10,192 nucleotides of DNA, taken from Micrococcales bacterium. GTDB taxonomy: Bacteria > Actinomycetota > Actinomycetes > Actinomycetales > Dermatophilaceae. The position numbers and the translations under genes are program-made. Each line of letters opens with the position of its first letter. Positions within the stretch are counted from its first letter, which is position 1. Shown here piece by piece: positions 1-6,591 of the stretch. Location: the NCBI GenBank assembly GCA_030537915.1, contig JAUNUZ010000052.1, positions 1 to 10,192 on the forward strand. The letters run 5' to 3'. Below the pieces are notes generated by a model. That model had not been told where the DNA came from and did no database searches. It saw only the letters and a list, made by a program, of their open reading frames with translations.

Positions 1-2
1 TC

Positions 3-1493
3 CAGTCCGTTGCGGCCGCCTTGTCCGCCTGCGGCGTCAGCCTTCCCGAAGGCGAGGGCCTCGATGCCCGTTCCCCGCTGACCGGAGAGAGGTTGGCGAG
101 CCTGAAAAAGAGCACCGAGTCGGATCTCGAAGAAATGATCGGCCAGGCACAAGAGGCCTTCACCCATTGGCGCGATACCCCCGCCCCCGTGCGCGGTGCC
201 CTGGTCAAGCGTTGGGGCGAGTTGCTCACCGAGCACAAGGAAGATCTGGGCGTCCTGGTCACCGCGGAAGCCGGCAAGATCCCCTCCGAGGCCAATGGCG
301 AGGTCCAGGAGATGATCGACATCTGCGAACTCGCCGTCGGCCTCTCCCGCCAGCTCTTCGGCAAGACCATGCCCTCCGAGCGCAAGGGCCACCGGCTGAT
401 GGAGACCTGGCATCCGCTCGGCGTCGTGGGCATCATCACCGCCTTCAACTTCCCCGTCGCCCCCTATGCCTGGAACACCGCCGTCGCACTGGTCTGCGGG
501 AACTCGGTCATCTGGAAACCCTCCGAGATGACGACGCTCTCGGCGCTGGCCACCAACGCCTTGCTCGCTCGGGCGGTCGAGGACACCGGGGCACCGGCCG
601 GTCTGCACCACATACTACTGGCCGACCGTGAACTGGGTTCGCAGATGGTCGCCGATGAGCGCCTGCCGCTGATCTCCGCCACCGGATCAACCCGGATGGG
701 ACGCACCATCGCGCCCCAGATCGCCCAGCGCTTCGGGCGCAGCATCCTCGAACTGGGCGGAAATAACGCCGCCATCGTGGCCCCGTCGGCCGACCTGGAC
801 CTCGCGCTGCGCGGGGTTGCCTTCGCCGCCGTCGGAACCGCCGGCCAGCGCTGCACGAGTCTGCGCCGCCTCATTGCACACGAGTCGGTCGCCGACCAGT
901 TGGTGAACAGCCTGGCCAAGGCCTATCCGACCCTGCAGATCGGCAGCCCCCTGGACGCCGACACCCTGGTCGGCCCGCTGGTCAATAAGGGCGCCTACGA
1001 CAACATGCAGAAGGCCATCAAGAATGCCGTGGCCGAGGGCGGCGAACTGGTCTGTGGCGGGGGCCGGGTGCTCGCGAACGAATACCCGGACGCCTACTAC
1101 GTGGAACCGGTCATCATCCGCATGCCGGGCCAGAGCGCAACGGTGCGCGAGGAAACGTTTGCCCCGATCCTCTACGTGATGACTTATACGGATCTGGATG
1201 ACGCCATCGAGATGCACAACGCCGTTCCGCAGGGCCTGTCTTCAGCGATCTTCACCCAGGACCAGGCCGAGGCCGAGCGCTTCGTCAGCTCCGCGGGCTC
1301 CGACTGCGGCATCGCCAACGTCAACATCGGCACTTCTGGCGCGGAAATCGGCGGTGCATTCGGCGGCGAGAAGGAGACCGGCGGTGGTCGCGAATCGGGC
1401 TCGGATGCCTGGCGCGGTTATATGCGCAGGGCCACCAACACGGTGAACTACTCGGGCGAACTGCCTCTCGCGCAGGGCGTCAAGTTCCTCTAA
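3..1493 (+). CDS. amaB: ALDH7-family aldehyde dehydrogenase (L-piperideine-6-carboxylate / 2-aminoadipate semialdehyde dehydrogenase), 5' partial
   Basis: This NAD(P)-dependent aldehyde dehydrogenase is predicted to oxidise 2-aminoadipate 6-semialdehyde (in equilibrium with piperideine-6-carboxylate) to L-2-aminoadipate in cytosolic lysine catabolism. The frame is open to the left edge with no convincing ribosome-binding site before the TTG at 21, so the true start is probably outside the window. Numbering from that TTG, the active-site Asn is in FNFP (N143), the cofactor loop is GSTRMG (from G222), the general base is in ELGGNN (E244) and the nucleophile is in GQRCTS (C278). The 34-residue Glu-Cys spacing is normal for ALDHs. 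The C-terminal stretch GSDCGIANVNI, SGAEIGGAFGGEK, GGGRESGSDAW and the ending LPLAQGVKF are hallmarks of the ALDH7/antiquitin subfamily as I remember it, close to human ALDH7A1. About 490 residues fits the family. The next gene starts 75 bases downstream on the same strand, suggesting an operon. The family call is very secure; the physiological substrate is inferred. Confidence 0.93.
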   Translation, partial: QSVAAALSACGVSLPEGEGLDARSPLTGERLASLKKSTESDLEEMIGQAQEAFTHWRDTPAPVRGALVKRWGELLTEHKEDLGVLVTAEAGKIPSEANGEVQEMIDICELAVGLSRQLFGKTMPSERKGHRLMETWHPLGVVGIITAFNFPVAPYAWNTAVALVCGNSVIWKPSEMTTLSALATNALLARAVEDTGAPAGLHHILLADRELGSQMVADERLPLISATGSTRMGRTIAPQIAQRFGRSILELGGNNAAIVAPSADLDLALRGVAFAAVGTAGQRCTSLRRLIAHESVADQLVNSLAKAYPTLQIGSPLDADTLVGPLVNKGAYDNMQKAIKNAVAEGGELVCGGGRVLANEYPDAYYVEPVIIRMPGQSATVREETFAPILYVMTYTDLDDAIEMHNAVPQGLSSAIFTQDQAEAERFVSSAGSDCGIANVNIGTSGAEIGGAFGGEKETGGGRESGSDAWRGYMRRATNTVNYSGELPLAQGVKFL

Positions 1494-1552
1494 CCCCCGG
1501 AGTCCACACCGGCCGTACCCGTGCCGGTGCAAATCCACCACACCGCACCCGC

Positions 1553-1558
1553 AAGGAG
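1553..1558 (+). promoter_or_regulatory. Ribosome-binding site of the Glu/Leu-type dehydrogenase gene
   Basis: AAGGAG is a strong Shine-Dalgarno sequence ending 10 bases before the ATG at 1569. It decides the start: an in-frame GTG at 1521 would add 16 residues but has no such site and would precede the usual N-terminus of the family. Confidence 0.7.
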
Positions 1559-1568
1559 TATTCACGAC

Positions 1569-2732
1569 ATGTTTGACCTGATCGATGACTGGGGCCCTGA
1601 AAAGGTCGTGCTCGTCAGTGACGCCAAAACCAGGATGCGAGGTGTCCTGGTCATCGACAACTCCGCACGGGGAATGGGCAAAGGCGGAACCCGCATGCAG
1701 CCGAACGTCAGCGTAGACGAGGTTGCCCGGCTCGCCCGGACCATGACCTGGAAGTGGGCCGCCGCCGACCTGTTCTACGGCGGCGCCAAAGCCGGTATCC
1801 GGTTCGATCCGACGTCGCCGGACAAGGAAGCGGTGCTCCGCTCCTTCGCCAAAGCGCTGCGCAACGAGGTACCCCGCGAATACGTCTTCGGGCTGGACAT
1901 GGGGTTGAGCGAGAACGATGCCGCCATCATCAACGATGAGCTCGGTGATCGCGGCGCCGCCGTCGGCACCCCTGCTGAACTGGGCGGCGTCGCCTACGAC
2001 CGACTCGGCGTCACGGGCTTCGGGGTCGCCGAGGCCGCCGACCAGGCAACGGTGGACCTGGGACTTGTGGGCAAACGCGTGGTGATCCAGGGTTTCGGTG
2101 CGGTGGGCCATGCCGCCGCCAAGCGCCTGAACGAGCTGGGCTACACCGTGGTCGGACTATCGACCGCGGTCGGATCCATCCATGCCCCGGACGGGCTCGA
2201 TATCGAGCAGCTCCTGGCGCAACGCGTCGAACTGGGCGACCAACTGGTCAATGAGTACCTCCCCCAGCGCATCGCACCGGGGTCCGAGTTGTTCCTGGAC
2301 TGCGACATCCTGGTCCCCGCGGCGCTGCAGGACGTCATCACCCAGCACAATGCCGGCGACGTGCGGGCGCGGCTGGTGACCGAGGGTGCGAACCTTCCCA
2401 CCAACGAGGGAGCACGGGAGCGTCTACGGGCGCAGGGAACTGCCGTGGTCCCCGATTTCATCGCCAACGCCGGCGGTGTGATCGCGGCCGCCTACGCCAT
2501 GCAGAGCCGCTACTCGCCCTTCCGGCCGGACGCCGGTCCCATCATGGAGACCGTTTCCGAAAAGCTCCGCGCCAATCCCTCCCCGGTGTTGGAGAAGGCC
2601 CGTCTAGGCGACACCACCACCCACGAGGCTGCCTTCGCCATCGCCAGGGACCGGGTCCGCGCGGCCATGGACCTGCGTGGTGCACCGCTGCGCGGCGGTG
2701 CACCACGAGAACGGGTGGACATCACGCTCTAG
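1569..2732 (+). CDS. Glu/Leu/Phe/Val-family amino-acid dehydrogenase
   Basis: This 387-residue enzyme of the glutamate/leucine dehydrogenase superfamily would catalyse reversible NAD(P)-dependent oxidative deamination of an L-amino acid to its 2-oxo acid plus ammonium. The N-terminal substrate domain has GKGGTR (37-42), a lysine in MTWK (K62) and a lysine in YGGAKAG (K74). The 12-residue spacing matches the two active-site lysines of glutamate dehydrogenases. The catalytic Asp is likely D110 in FGLDMG, which replaces the more usual P-x-P-D-V/I-G-T. The Rossmann domain begins at GFGAVG (175-180). The ATG at 1569 is chosen because AAGGAG lies 10 bases upstream. Directly behind an ALDH7 gene, it could recycle glutamate to 2-oxoglutarate for a lysine 6-aminotransferase, or deaminate 2-aminoadipate; both are inferences. 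Substrate and cofactor cannot be read from sequence alone. The 3' end carries a perfect inverted repeat coding for RGAP/RGGAP. Confidence 0.9.
   Translation: MFDLIDDWGPEKVVLVSDAKTRMRGVLVIDNSARGMGKGGTRMQPNVSVDEVARLARTMTWKWAAADLFYGGAKAGIRFDPTSPDKEAVLRSFAKALRNEVPREYVFGLDMGLSENDAAIINDELGDRGAAVGTPAELGGVAYDRLGVTGFGVAEAADQATVDLGLVGKRVVIQGFGAVGHAAAKRLNELGYTVVGLSTAVGSIHAPDGLDIEQLLAQRVELGDQLVNEYLPQRIAPGSELFLDCDILVPAALQDVITQHNAGDVRARLVTEGANLPTNEGARERLRAQGTAVVPDFIANAGGVIAAAYAMQSRYSPFRPDAGPIMETVSEKLRANPSPVLEKARLGDTTTHEAAFAIARDRVRAAMDLRGAPLRGGAPRERVDITL
2676..2707. repeat. Perfect 12-bp inverted repeat in the 3' end of the dehydrogenase gene
   Basis: The arms cgtggtgcaccg (2676-2687) and cggtgcaccacg (2696-2707) are exact reverse complements separated by 8 bases, inside the last coding codons and ending 22 bases before the TAG stop. 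The transcript would form a very stable GC-rich hairpin. No T-run follows, so a classical intrinsic terminator is not shown. It could end or protect the transcript at the junction with the convergent symporter gene. Confidence 0.6.
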
Positions 2733-2839
2733 CGAGCGCATAACCGCCCCAGGCGCGACGATGCGACGCCCCACCCAGGTCACGAGGTTCTCCATACACC
2801 AGGGTGCAGCAGGGATCACGCGCGTGCCCCGCCACGCAC

Positions 2840-4171
2840 TTAGGAGCGCATGCTCACGCCCTTCATCGGCTTGTTCAGCATCGTGCTGCGTTCGGCCTCT
2901 GGCACGACCTCGATCCGTCCCTCGCGCAGGGCGTGCCGGTGGCCGACGAGCTCGTGGCGCAGCACCTTGGACAGCAGGAAGATGCCCAGCAGGTTGGGCA
3001 CGGCCATGAGGAAGAACATGGCGTCGGAGAAGCGGACCACGGTGTTCAGCGACACGGCCGCGCCGACGACGATCATGATGAGCCAGAAGATGTTGTACAC
3101 CAGCTCCGCGATGCGGCTGTCACCGAAGAGATAGCCGGTGGCCTTCATTCCGTAATAGGAGTAGCTGAGGATTGTCGAGAAGGCGAAGAGCACGACGCAC
3201 ACGGTGAGCAGATGGGTGAACGCCGTATTCACGGTCGCGAAGACCGCGGTGGTGATGGCGACCCCGTCGCCGGAGAGGTTGACGTTCTGACCAGTGACGA
3301 TGACGGCGAGGGCGGTCATCGTGCAGATGACGACGGAGTCGATGAACGGCTCCCAGGCGGCGACGAAACCCTCCTGGGCGGGTCGGCGAGTCTTGGTCAC
3401 CGAATGCGCGATCGCGGCGGTACCGACCCCGGCCGCGTTCGAGAAGAGCGCCCGCTGGATGCCGACGATGGCGACACCGATGATGCCGCCCTTAACACCC
3501 TCACCGGTGAACGCACCCTGGAAGATGGCCAAGATGGCCGCAGGCATCGAGGTGAAATTCACCGCGAAGATCACCAGGATGCAGCCCAGGTAGAGGAGCC
3601 CCATCAGCGGGGTGAGCCGGCTGGTCCAATTGGCGATGGAGGTGATGCCGCCGAGGATTACGGCGCCCGTTATGGCGGCCACGACGATGCCGATCAGCCA
3701 CCCGAGGCCCGCCAGCACACTGTCCTGTCCGCCCGTTGCGACGACTACCTGCGCGGCAAGCTGATTGGCCTGGAAGACGTTGCCTGCCCCCAGCGCCCCG
3801 ATCATCGCGAAGATGGAGAAGGCGACGGCCAGTGCTTTTCCGAGGCGCGGCATCCCGCGCTGGGCTAGCCCGTCGCGCTCGGTGGCCAGCGCCTGGAAAC
3901 TCGTCACCTGCCCTGGGTCGTCGTAGCGGTTGTAATGCCCGCGAATGATCTGAATGCTGTGCACGAGATCGCGCCAGGGTCGGAATCCGACGATCAACGT
4001 GATCGCGAAGGCGCTGCCCAGCAGCCAGACGACAAGGATCGGCAACTGCGCTCCGCCGATCGGGACGGCGAAGAAGACGATCCCCTCGAGGGCGTCGACC
4101 ATCGGGTTGAAGAAGTTCTCAAGCGTTTGATCGACATCCACGGCGGGCAGTCGTAGCGCAGCACCTTCCAT
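2840..4171 (-). CDS. AGCS-family sodium:alanine/glycine symporter with an internal in-frame deletion
   Basis: The family imports alanine or glycine with Na+ (or H+) across the cytoplasmic membrane. Family stretches are clear: VTSFQALAT (89-97), GNVFQANQ (130-137), GIQRALFSNAAGVGTAAIAHS (237-257) and EPFIDSVVICTMTALAVIVTG, with hydrophobic segments throughout. The ATG at 4171 is chosen because GGGAG (4184-4180 on this strand) precedes it by 8 bases; a TTG at 4228 has no such support. The 443 residues are short for a family usually near 500. The text runs from SFQALAT straight into ERDGLAQRGMP. In relatives these are separated by roughly 65-75 residues holding the GxGNIAGVA segment, the GGPGA-FWM signature and SGGPMYY. 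The break falls near T97/E98 (around base 3880) and keeps the frame. The usual FSNEAG also reads FSNAAG (A246). Family identity is certain; the protein may be non-functional, an assembly artefact or a divergent short form. The operon on the other strand converges on it. Confidence 0.88.
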   Translation of the reverse strand: MEGAALRLPAVDVDQTLENFFNPMVDALEGIVFFAVPIGGAQLPILVVWLLGSAFAITLIVGFRPWRDLVHSIQIIRGHYNRYDDPGQVTSFQALATERDGLAQRGMPRLGKALAVAFSIFAMIGALGAGNVFQANQLAAQVVVATGGQDSVLAGLGWLIGIVVAAITGAVILGGITSIANWTSRLTPLMGLLYLGCILVIFAVNFTSMPAAILAIFQGAFTGEGVKGGIIGVAIVGIQRALFSNAAGVGTAAIAHSVTKTRRPAQEGFVAAWEPFIDSVVICTMTALAVIVTGQNVNLSGDGVAITTAVFATVNTAFTHLLTVCVVLFAFSTILSYSYYGMKATGYLFGDSRIAELVYNIFWLIMIVVGAAVSLNTVVRFSDAMFFLMAVPNLLGIFLLSKVLRHELVGHRHALREGRIEVVPEAERSTMLNKPMKGVSMRS

Positions 4172-4183
4172 CAGCAGTGCTCC

Positions 4184-4198
4184 CGCCTGATACAGGCG
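4184..4198. repeat. 15-bp palindrome abutting the symporter ribosome-binding site
   Basis: The arms cgcctg and caggcg are exact reverse complements around a 3-base centre (ata). On the minus strand the palindrome ends where the GGGAG Shine-Dalgarno (4184-4180) begins. It could be a repressor operator, or an mRNA hairpin that limits ribosome access to the symporter start. No regulator gene is visible nearby. Confidence 0.45.
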
Positions 4199-4210
4199 AC
4201 AAGAACAGTC

Positions 4211-4239
4211 ACGGTACTGGCTCCCCAAGCCGACGTAAA
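4211..4239 (-). promoter_or_regulatory. Possible promoter of the symporter gene
   Basis: On the minus strand, TTTACG (4239-4234) and TACCGT (4216-4211) are separated by 17 bases and resemble -35 and -10 hexamers (TTGACA / TANNNT). Transcription would start near 4204 and the leader would contain the 4184-4198 palindrome. The match is partial. Confidence 0.3.
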
Positions 4240-4299
4240 GGGCGGGATCCGCGGGACATGGGTCTCTTCGGCGCGTGGGCCACCGGAGCCGGCGCCAGG

Positions 4300-4305
4300 C
4301 ACTCT
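4300..4305 (+). promoter_or_regulatory. Possible -10 element for a leaderless ATL transcript
   Basis: CACTCT sits 6 bases before the GTG at 4312, the spacing expected when transcription begins at the start codon. A GGAGG at 4306-4310 is only one base from that GTG, too close to act as a Shine-Dalgarno. The alternative ATG at 4258 has only a distant GGGCGGG. Confidence 0.3.
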
Positions 4306-4311
4306 GGAGGG

Positions 4312-4695
4312 GTGTCCTCCGCCCCTCTGCCCCTGCCGAGCGTCCGCGCGATAGTCCTCGCCATAGCCCGACTCGTCCCGTCGGGTCGGATCGTCAGCTA
4401 CGGCGACATCGCGGAGCTCGTGGGAATCGGGCCCCGCCAGGTCGGCCGCATCATCTCGACCCACGGCGAGGACGACATTCCCTGGTGGCGGGTGACGAAC
4501 ACCCATGGCGACCTGCCGCTGCACCTACACGACGAGGCCTTGGCCCGATACCGCGAGGAGGGCACCGCGATCAAGCGCAGCGGCCGCGGTGCCGCGATCC
4601 GCACCCACCGCGCCGACCTGCCCGCGCTCGCGGACGATGCCGAGTCGGCGCTTGGCCCACTTGCGGGAGCAGCGGGGGCAGCCGGCCCCAGGTGA
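4312..4695 (+). CDS. Alkyltransferase-like (ATL) DNA-repair protein, MGMT fold without the cysteine
   Basis: ATL proteins have the DNA-binding domain of O6-alkylguanine-DNA methyltransferase. They bind O6-alkylguanine lesions without repairing them and pass them to nucleotide excision repair. From the GTG at 4312 the product has 127 residues, close to the usual ATL length. RIVSYGDIAELVG (26-38) matches the TYGDIA helix, with Y30 the likely nucleotide-flipping tyrosine. PRQVGRIIS (41-49) carries the presumed arginine finger R42. PWWRV (57-61) replaces the MGMT PCHRV motif, so Trp58 stands where the methyl-accepting Cys would be; this is the defining ATL change. An in-frame ATG at 4258 would give 145 residues with a low-complexity N-terminus. 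The C-terminus is Ala/Gly-rich. The gene is divergent from the symporter and 102 bases before the FUSC gene. The family call is confident, the start less so. Confidence 0.88.
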   Translation: MSSAPLPLPSVRAIVLAIARLVPSGRIVSYGDIAELVGIGPRQVGRIISTHGEDDIPWWRVTNTHGDLPLHLHDEALARYREEGTAIKRSGRGAAIRTHRADLPALADDAESALGPLAGAAGAAGPR

Positions 4696-4741
4696 CGCAA
4701 GCACGAGGTCAGACGGGCGCGAAGACGACACCGCATCCGCA

Positions 4742-4756
4742 GCGCCAGCGTGGCGC
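4742..4756. terminator. Short GC hairpin between the ATL and FUSC genes
   Basis: The arms gcgcca and tggcgc pair perfectly around a 3-base loop, 46 bases after the ATL stop. No T-run follows. It may contribute to termination of the ATL transcript, but it is short and such hairpins arise often at this GC content. Confidence 0.25.
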
Positions 4757-4784
4757 GGGCTCACGCTCCGCGCGCGATGACGCC

Positions 4785-4790
4785 TAGACT
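4785..4790 (+). promoter_or_regulatory. -10 element of the FUSC gene (leaderless type)
   Basis: TAGACT fits the actinobacterial TANNNT -10 consensus and lies 7 bases before the GTG at 4798, so transcription would begin on the start codon. No good -35 hexamer is seen 17-18 bases upstream. This favours the GTG at 4798 over the GTG at 4750 and the ATG at 4777. Confidence 0.45.
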
Positions 4791-4797
4791 CCGCCCC

Positions 4798-6528
4798 GTG
4801 TCCACAGCGCTGACTCGCGAGTTCGTCCGCTTCGTCGAAGTCAAGCCCGCGAGCGGCACCCGCGTGAAGGCAGTGCACGCCCTCATCGTCGGCGCGGTGA
4901 CGACCGGCACGCTGGGCGCGCTCTTCGGCGTGCCGATGGCGCTCACCGGCATGACCGGCATCTTCGTCGCGATCAGCGCCTTCGATCGGTCCCAACGAAG
5001 CAGGATACGGGTGCTCTCGGCGCTCGCCGTCGTCTACACGATCGGCGTGACGCTCGGCGCCCTCACCTCGCTGCTGCCGGCCTGGCTCGCCGTCGTCGCG
5101 ATCGCGGCCCTCGCGACCGTCACCGCCTTCGGTTACCACGCGTTGCTGTCCGACCCGCCGGGCCCGATGTTGCTCATCATGGGCATCTGTGCCGCCTCCT
5201 ACATGCCAACGCTCGGCGTGCCGATCCCCCAGATCATCCTCATCACGGCGCTGTCCATGGTGATCGGTTGCACGACGTCGATCGTGCTCCAACAACCCCG
5301 GCGCCGGGCGGCCGTGGAACGACAGGTTGAGTCCCTGCGGACGGCCGTGTCGAAGCTCGAGGCGGGACTTCGAACCGACGCACCGCAGGCGCAGGACCTA
5401 AGCCGGCTGCGGGATGCGGCGTTCGGCGCGCTCTTCCAGGCGCAGTCCTCCCTGGTCGCCTCACTCGGACGCGGTCGCGCGCCAAGCCCGCGGGCCCAGC
5501 CGCTCGAGGACGAGCTGCACGCCCTCCACCTGCGCCTCTACCGGCTCATTGCGGCGCACCGACTGCCGTGGGCCACCCTGGACGACGACGCCGTCCGCGA
5601 CCACTACCTCGGAGCCCCGGGCACGCCGTATCTCGTGCGCTGGGCGCTCTCGCAATCATCGCCTCCGTGGCTGGCGGCACGCCGGACCGGGATGGCGATC
5701 CTGCTCGCCGGCGGTGTTGCGACCCTGCTGCGCCTGGACCATCCGTACTGGGCCCAGATGACGGCCGCGCTCGTCCTGAGTAGTGCGGCGGACCGGATCA
5801 CGAGCACCGTGCGCGCCGAGCACCGTGTCGTCGGGACGACATTCGGTGTCGGCCTCTTCTTCGGACTCCACCTGCTGCATCCGCACCCTGTGCTCGTCGC
5901 CGCGATCGTCGTCGGCTGCGCGTCCCTCACCCAGATCGTGGCGCCACGGCATTACGCGACCGCCGCGATGGTGATGACGCCGATGCCGCTGCTGATGGCA
6001 TCGATGCACGCCGTCGCGGTGCCCATCGGTCCGCTCATGTGGTCGCGCGTCATCGAGACGGTGATCGGCGCCGCGAGCGCACTGCTCGTGCTCTGGGGAC
6101 AGGGTCGCCCGACGGCAGTCATCCTGGTGCGTCGACAGTTCCGCCGCGCGGTCGTCGCCCTGGGCGACATTCTCGCTCAGATGGCACTCGATCCAGACCA
6201 GGCGGCATCCCTGACCGGGCGGCGCAACCTGCACTTCGAGCAGCTCGCCGCAGCCAAGGCGCTCGCGATGGTGCGCCCGGACCGGCCGACGGAGCTCGAG
6301 GAATGGGGGACCTTCGAGGCAGCCCTCAGCGAACTCACCTTCACCGTGCTGATAGCAGCACGCACGTCCGATCCGCGCGCCGCGCTGCGCTGGGGGGTGA
6401 TGGCTGACGCCATGGACCGCTTCCTGGCCGAACTGCCGCCCGTGAGCGGGAACCCGATCGATGCCGAGGCCGCTGCCCAGACCCTGCACGACATCCTCAC
6501 CCAGGGCCGCCCACCCCAGACCGACTAG
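4798..6528 (+). CDS. FUSC-family membrane protein (fusaric-acid-resistance / aromatic acid exporter-like)
   Basis: This is a predicted cytoplasmic-membrane protein of 576 residues, related to fusaric acid resistance and AaeB-type exporters, which expel aromatic acids and similar compounds. The layout is typical: a first hydrophobic block (about residues 25-165), a charged cytosolic stretch (about 166-290), a second hydrophobic block (about 295-435) and a soluble C-terminal region. The second block starts with HPYWAQMTAALVLS (315-328) followed by RAEHRVVGTTFGVGL (339-353), matching the FUSC_2 pattern of an aromatic/Trp-rich helix then R-x-x-GT-x-x-G. The first block is similarly organised, as if internally duplicated. 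The start is GTG 4798 because TAGACT precedes it at leaderless spacing; GTG 4750 and ATG 4777 are alternatives adding up to 16 residues. No membrane-fusion partner or regulator is adjacent, so the substrate is unknown. It converges on amt with a hairpin between. Confidence 0.85.
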   Translation: MSTALTREFVRFVEVKPASGTRVKAVHALIVGAVTTGTLGALFGVPMALTGMTGIFVAISAFDRSQRSRIRVLSALAVVYTIGVTLGALTSLLPAWLAVVAIAALATVTAFGYHALLSDPPGPMLLIMGICAASYMPTLGVPIPQIILITALSMVIGCTTSIVLQQPRRRAAVERQVESLRTAVSKLEAGLRTDAPQAQDLSRLRDAAFGALFQAQSSLVASLGRGRAPSPRAQPLEDELHALHLRLYRLIAAHRLPWATLDDDAVRDHYLGAPGTPYLVRWALSQSSPPWLAARRTGMAILLAGGVATLLRLDHPYWAQMTAALVLSSAADRITSTVRAEHRVVGTTFGVGLFFGLHLLHPHPVLVAAIVVGCASLTQIVAPRHYATAAMVMTPMPLLMASMHAVAVPIGPLMWSRVIETVIGAASALLVLWGQGRPTAVILVRRQFRRAVVALGDILAQMALDPDQAASLTGRRNLHFEQLAAAKALAMVRPDRPTELEEWGTFEAALSELTFTVLIAARTSDPRAALRWGVMADAMDRFLAELPPVSGNPIDAEAAAQTLHDILTQGRPPQTD

Positions 6529-6538
6529 TCCACATCGC

Positions 6539-6572
6539 CGGGTCTGCTGCGCCGATCCGTTCGCCAGACCCG
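6539..6572. terminator. Bidirectional hairpin between convergent FUSC and amt genes
   Basis: The arms cgggtctg (6539-6546) and cagacccg (6565-6572) are perfect reverse complements with an 18-base loop that can itself pair gcg with cgc. It starts 10 bases after the FUSC stop and ends 4 bases from the amt stop, the right place for a shared terminator. There is no T-run on either side, which is common in GC-rich actinobacteria. Confidence 0.55.
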
Positions 6573-6576
6573 CCAT

Positions 6577-6591
6577 TCAGGCGGCGCCTGA
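6577..6591. repeat. 15-bp palindrome over the amt stop codon
   Basis: The arms tcaggcg and cgcctga mirror each other around one central base and include the amt stop (TGA on the minus strand). It lies 4 bases from the larger 6539-6572 hairpin, so an amt transcript would carry two hairpins in a row. It may be part of the termination region. Confidence 0.4.

Noticed and set aside
2804..3868. 354-codon plus-strand frame opposite the symporter
   Set aside because: It is an Asp/His/Gly-rich, low-complexity mirror of a membrane-protein gene, with no recognisable domain.
4525..5295. 256-codon minus-strand frame opposite ATL and FUSC
   Set aside because: It is composed of D/R/H/G repeats without motifs and spans the boundary of two real genes.
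5656..6576. 306-codon minus-strand frame opposite the FUSC gene
   Set aside because: It has His/Arg/Gly-rich composition typical of antisense to a transmembrane coding region, with no conserved motif.
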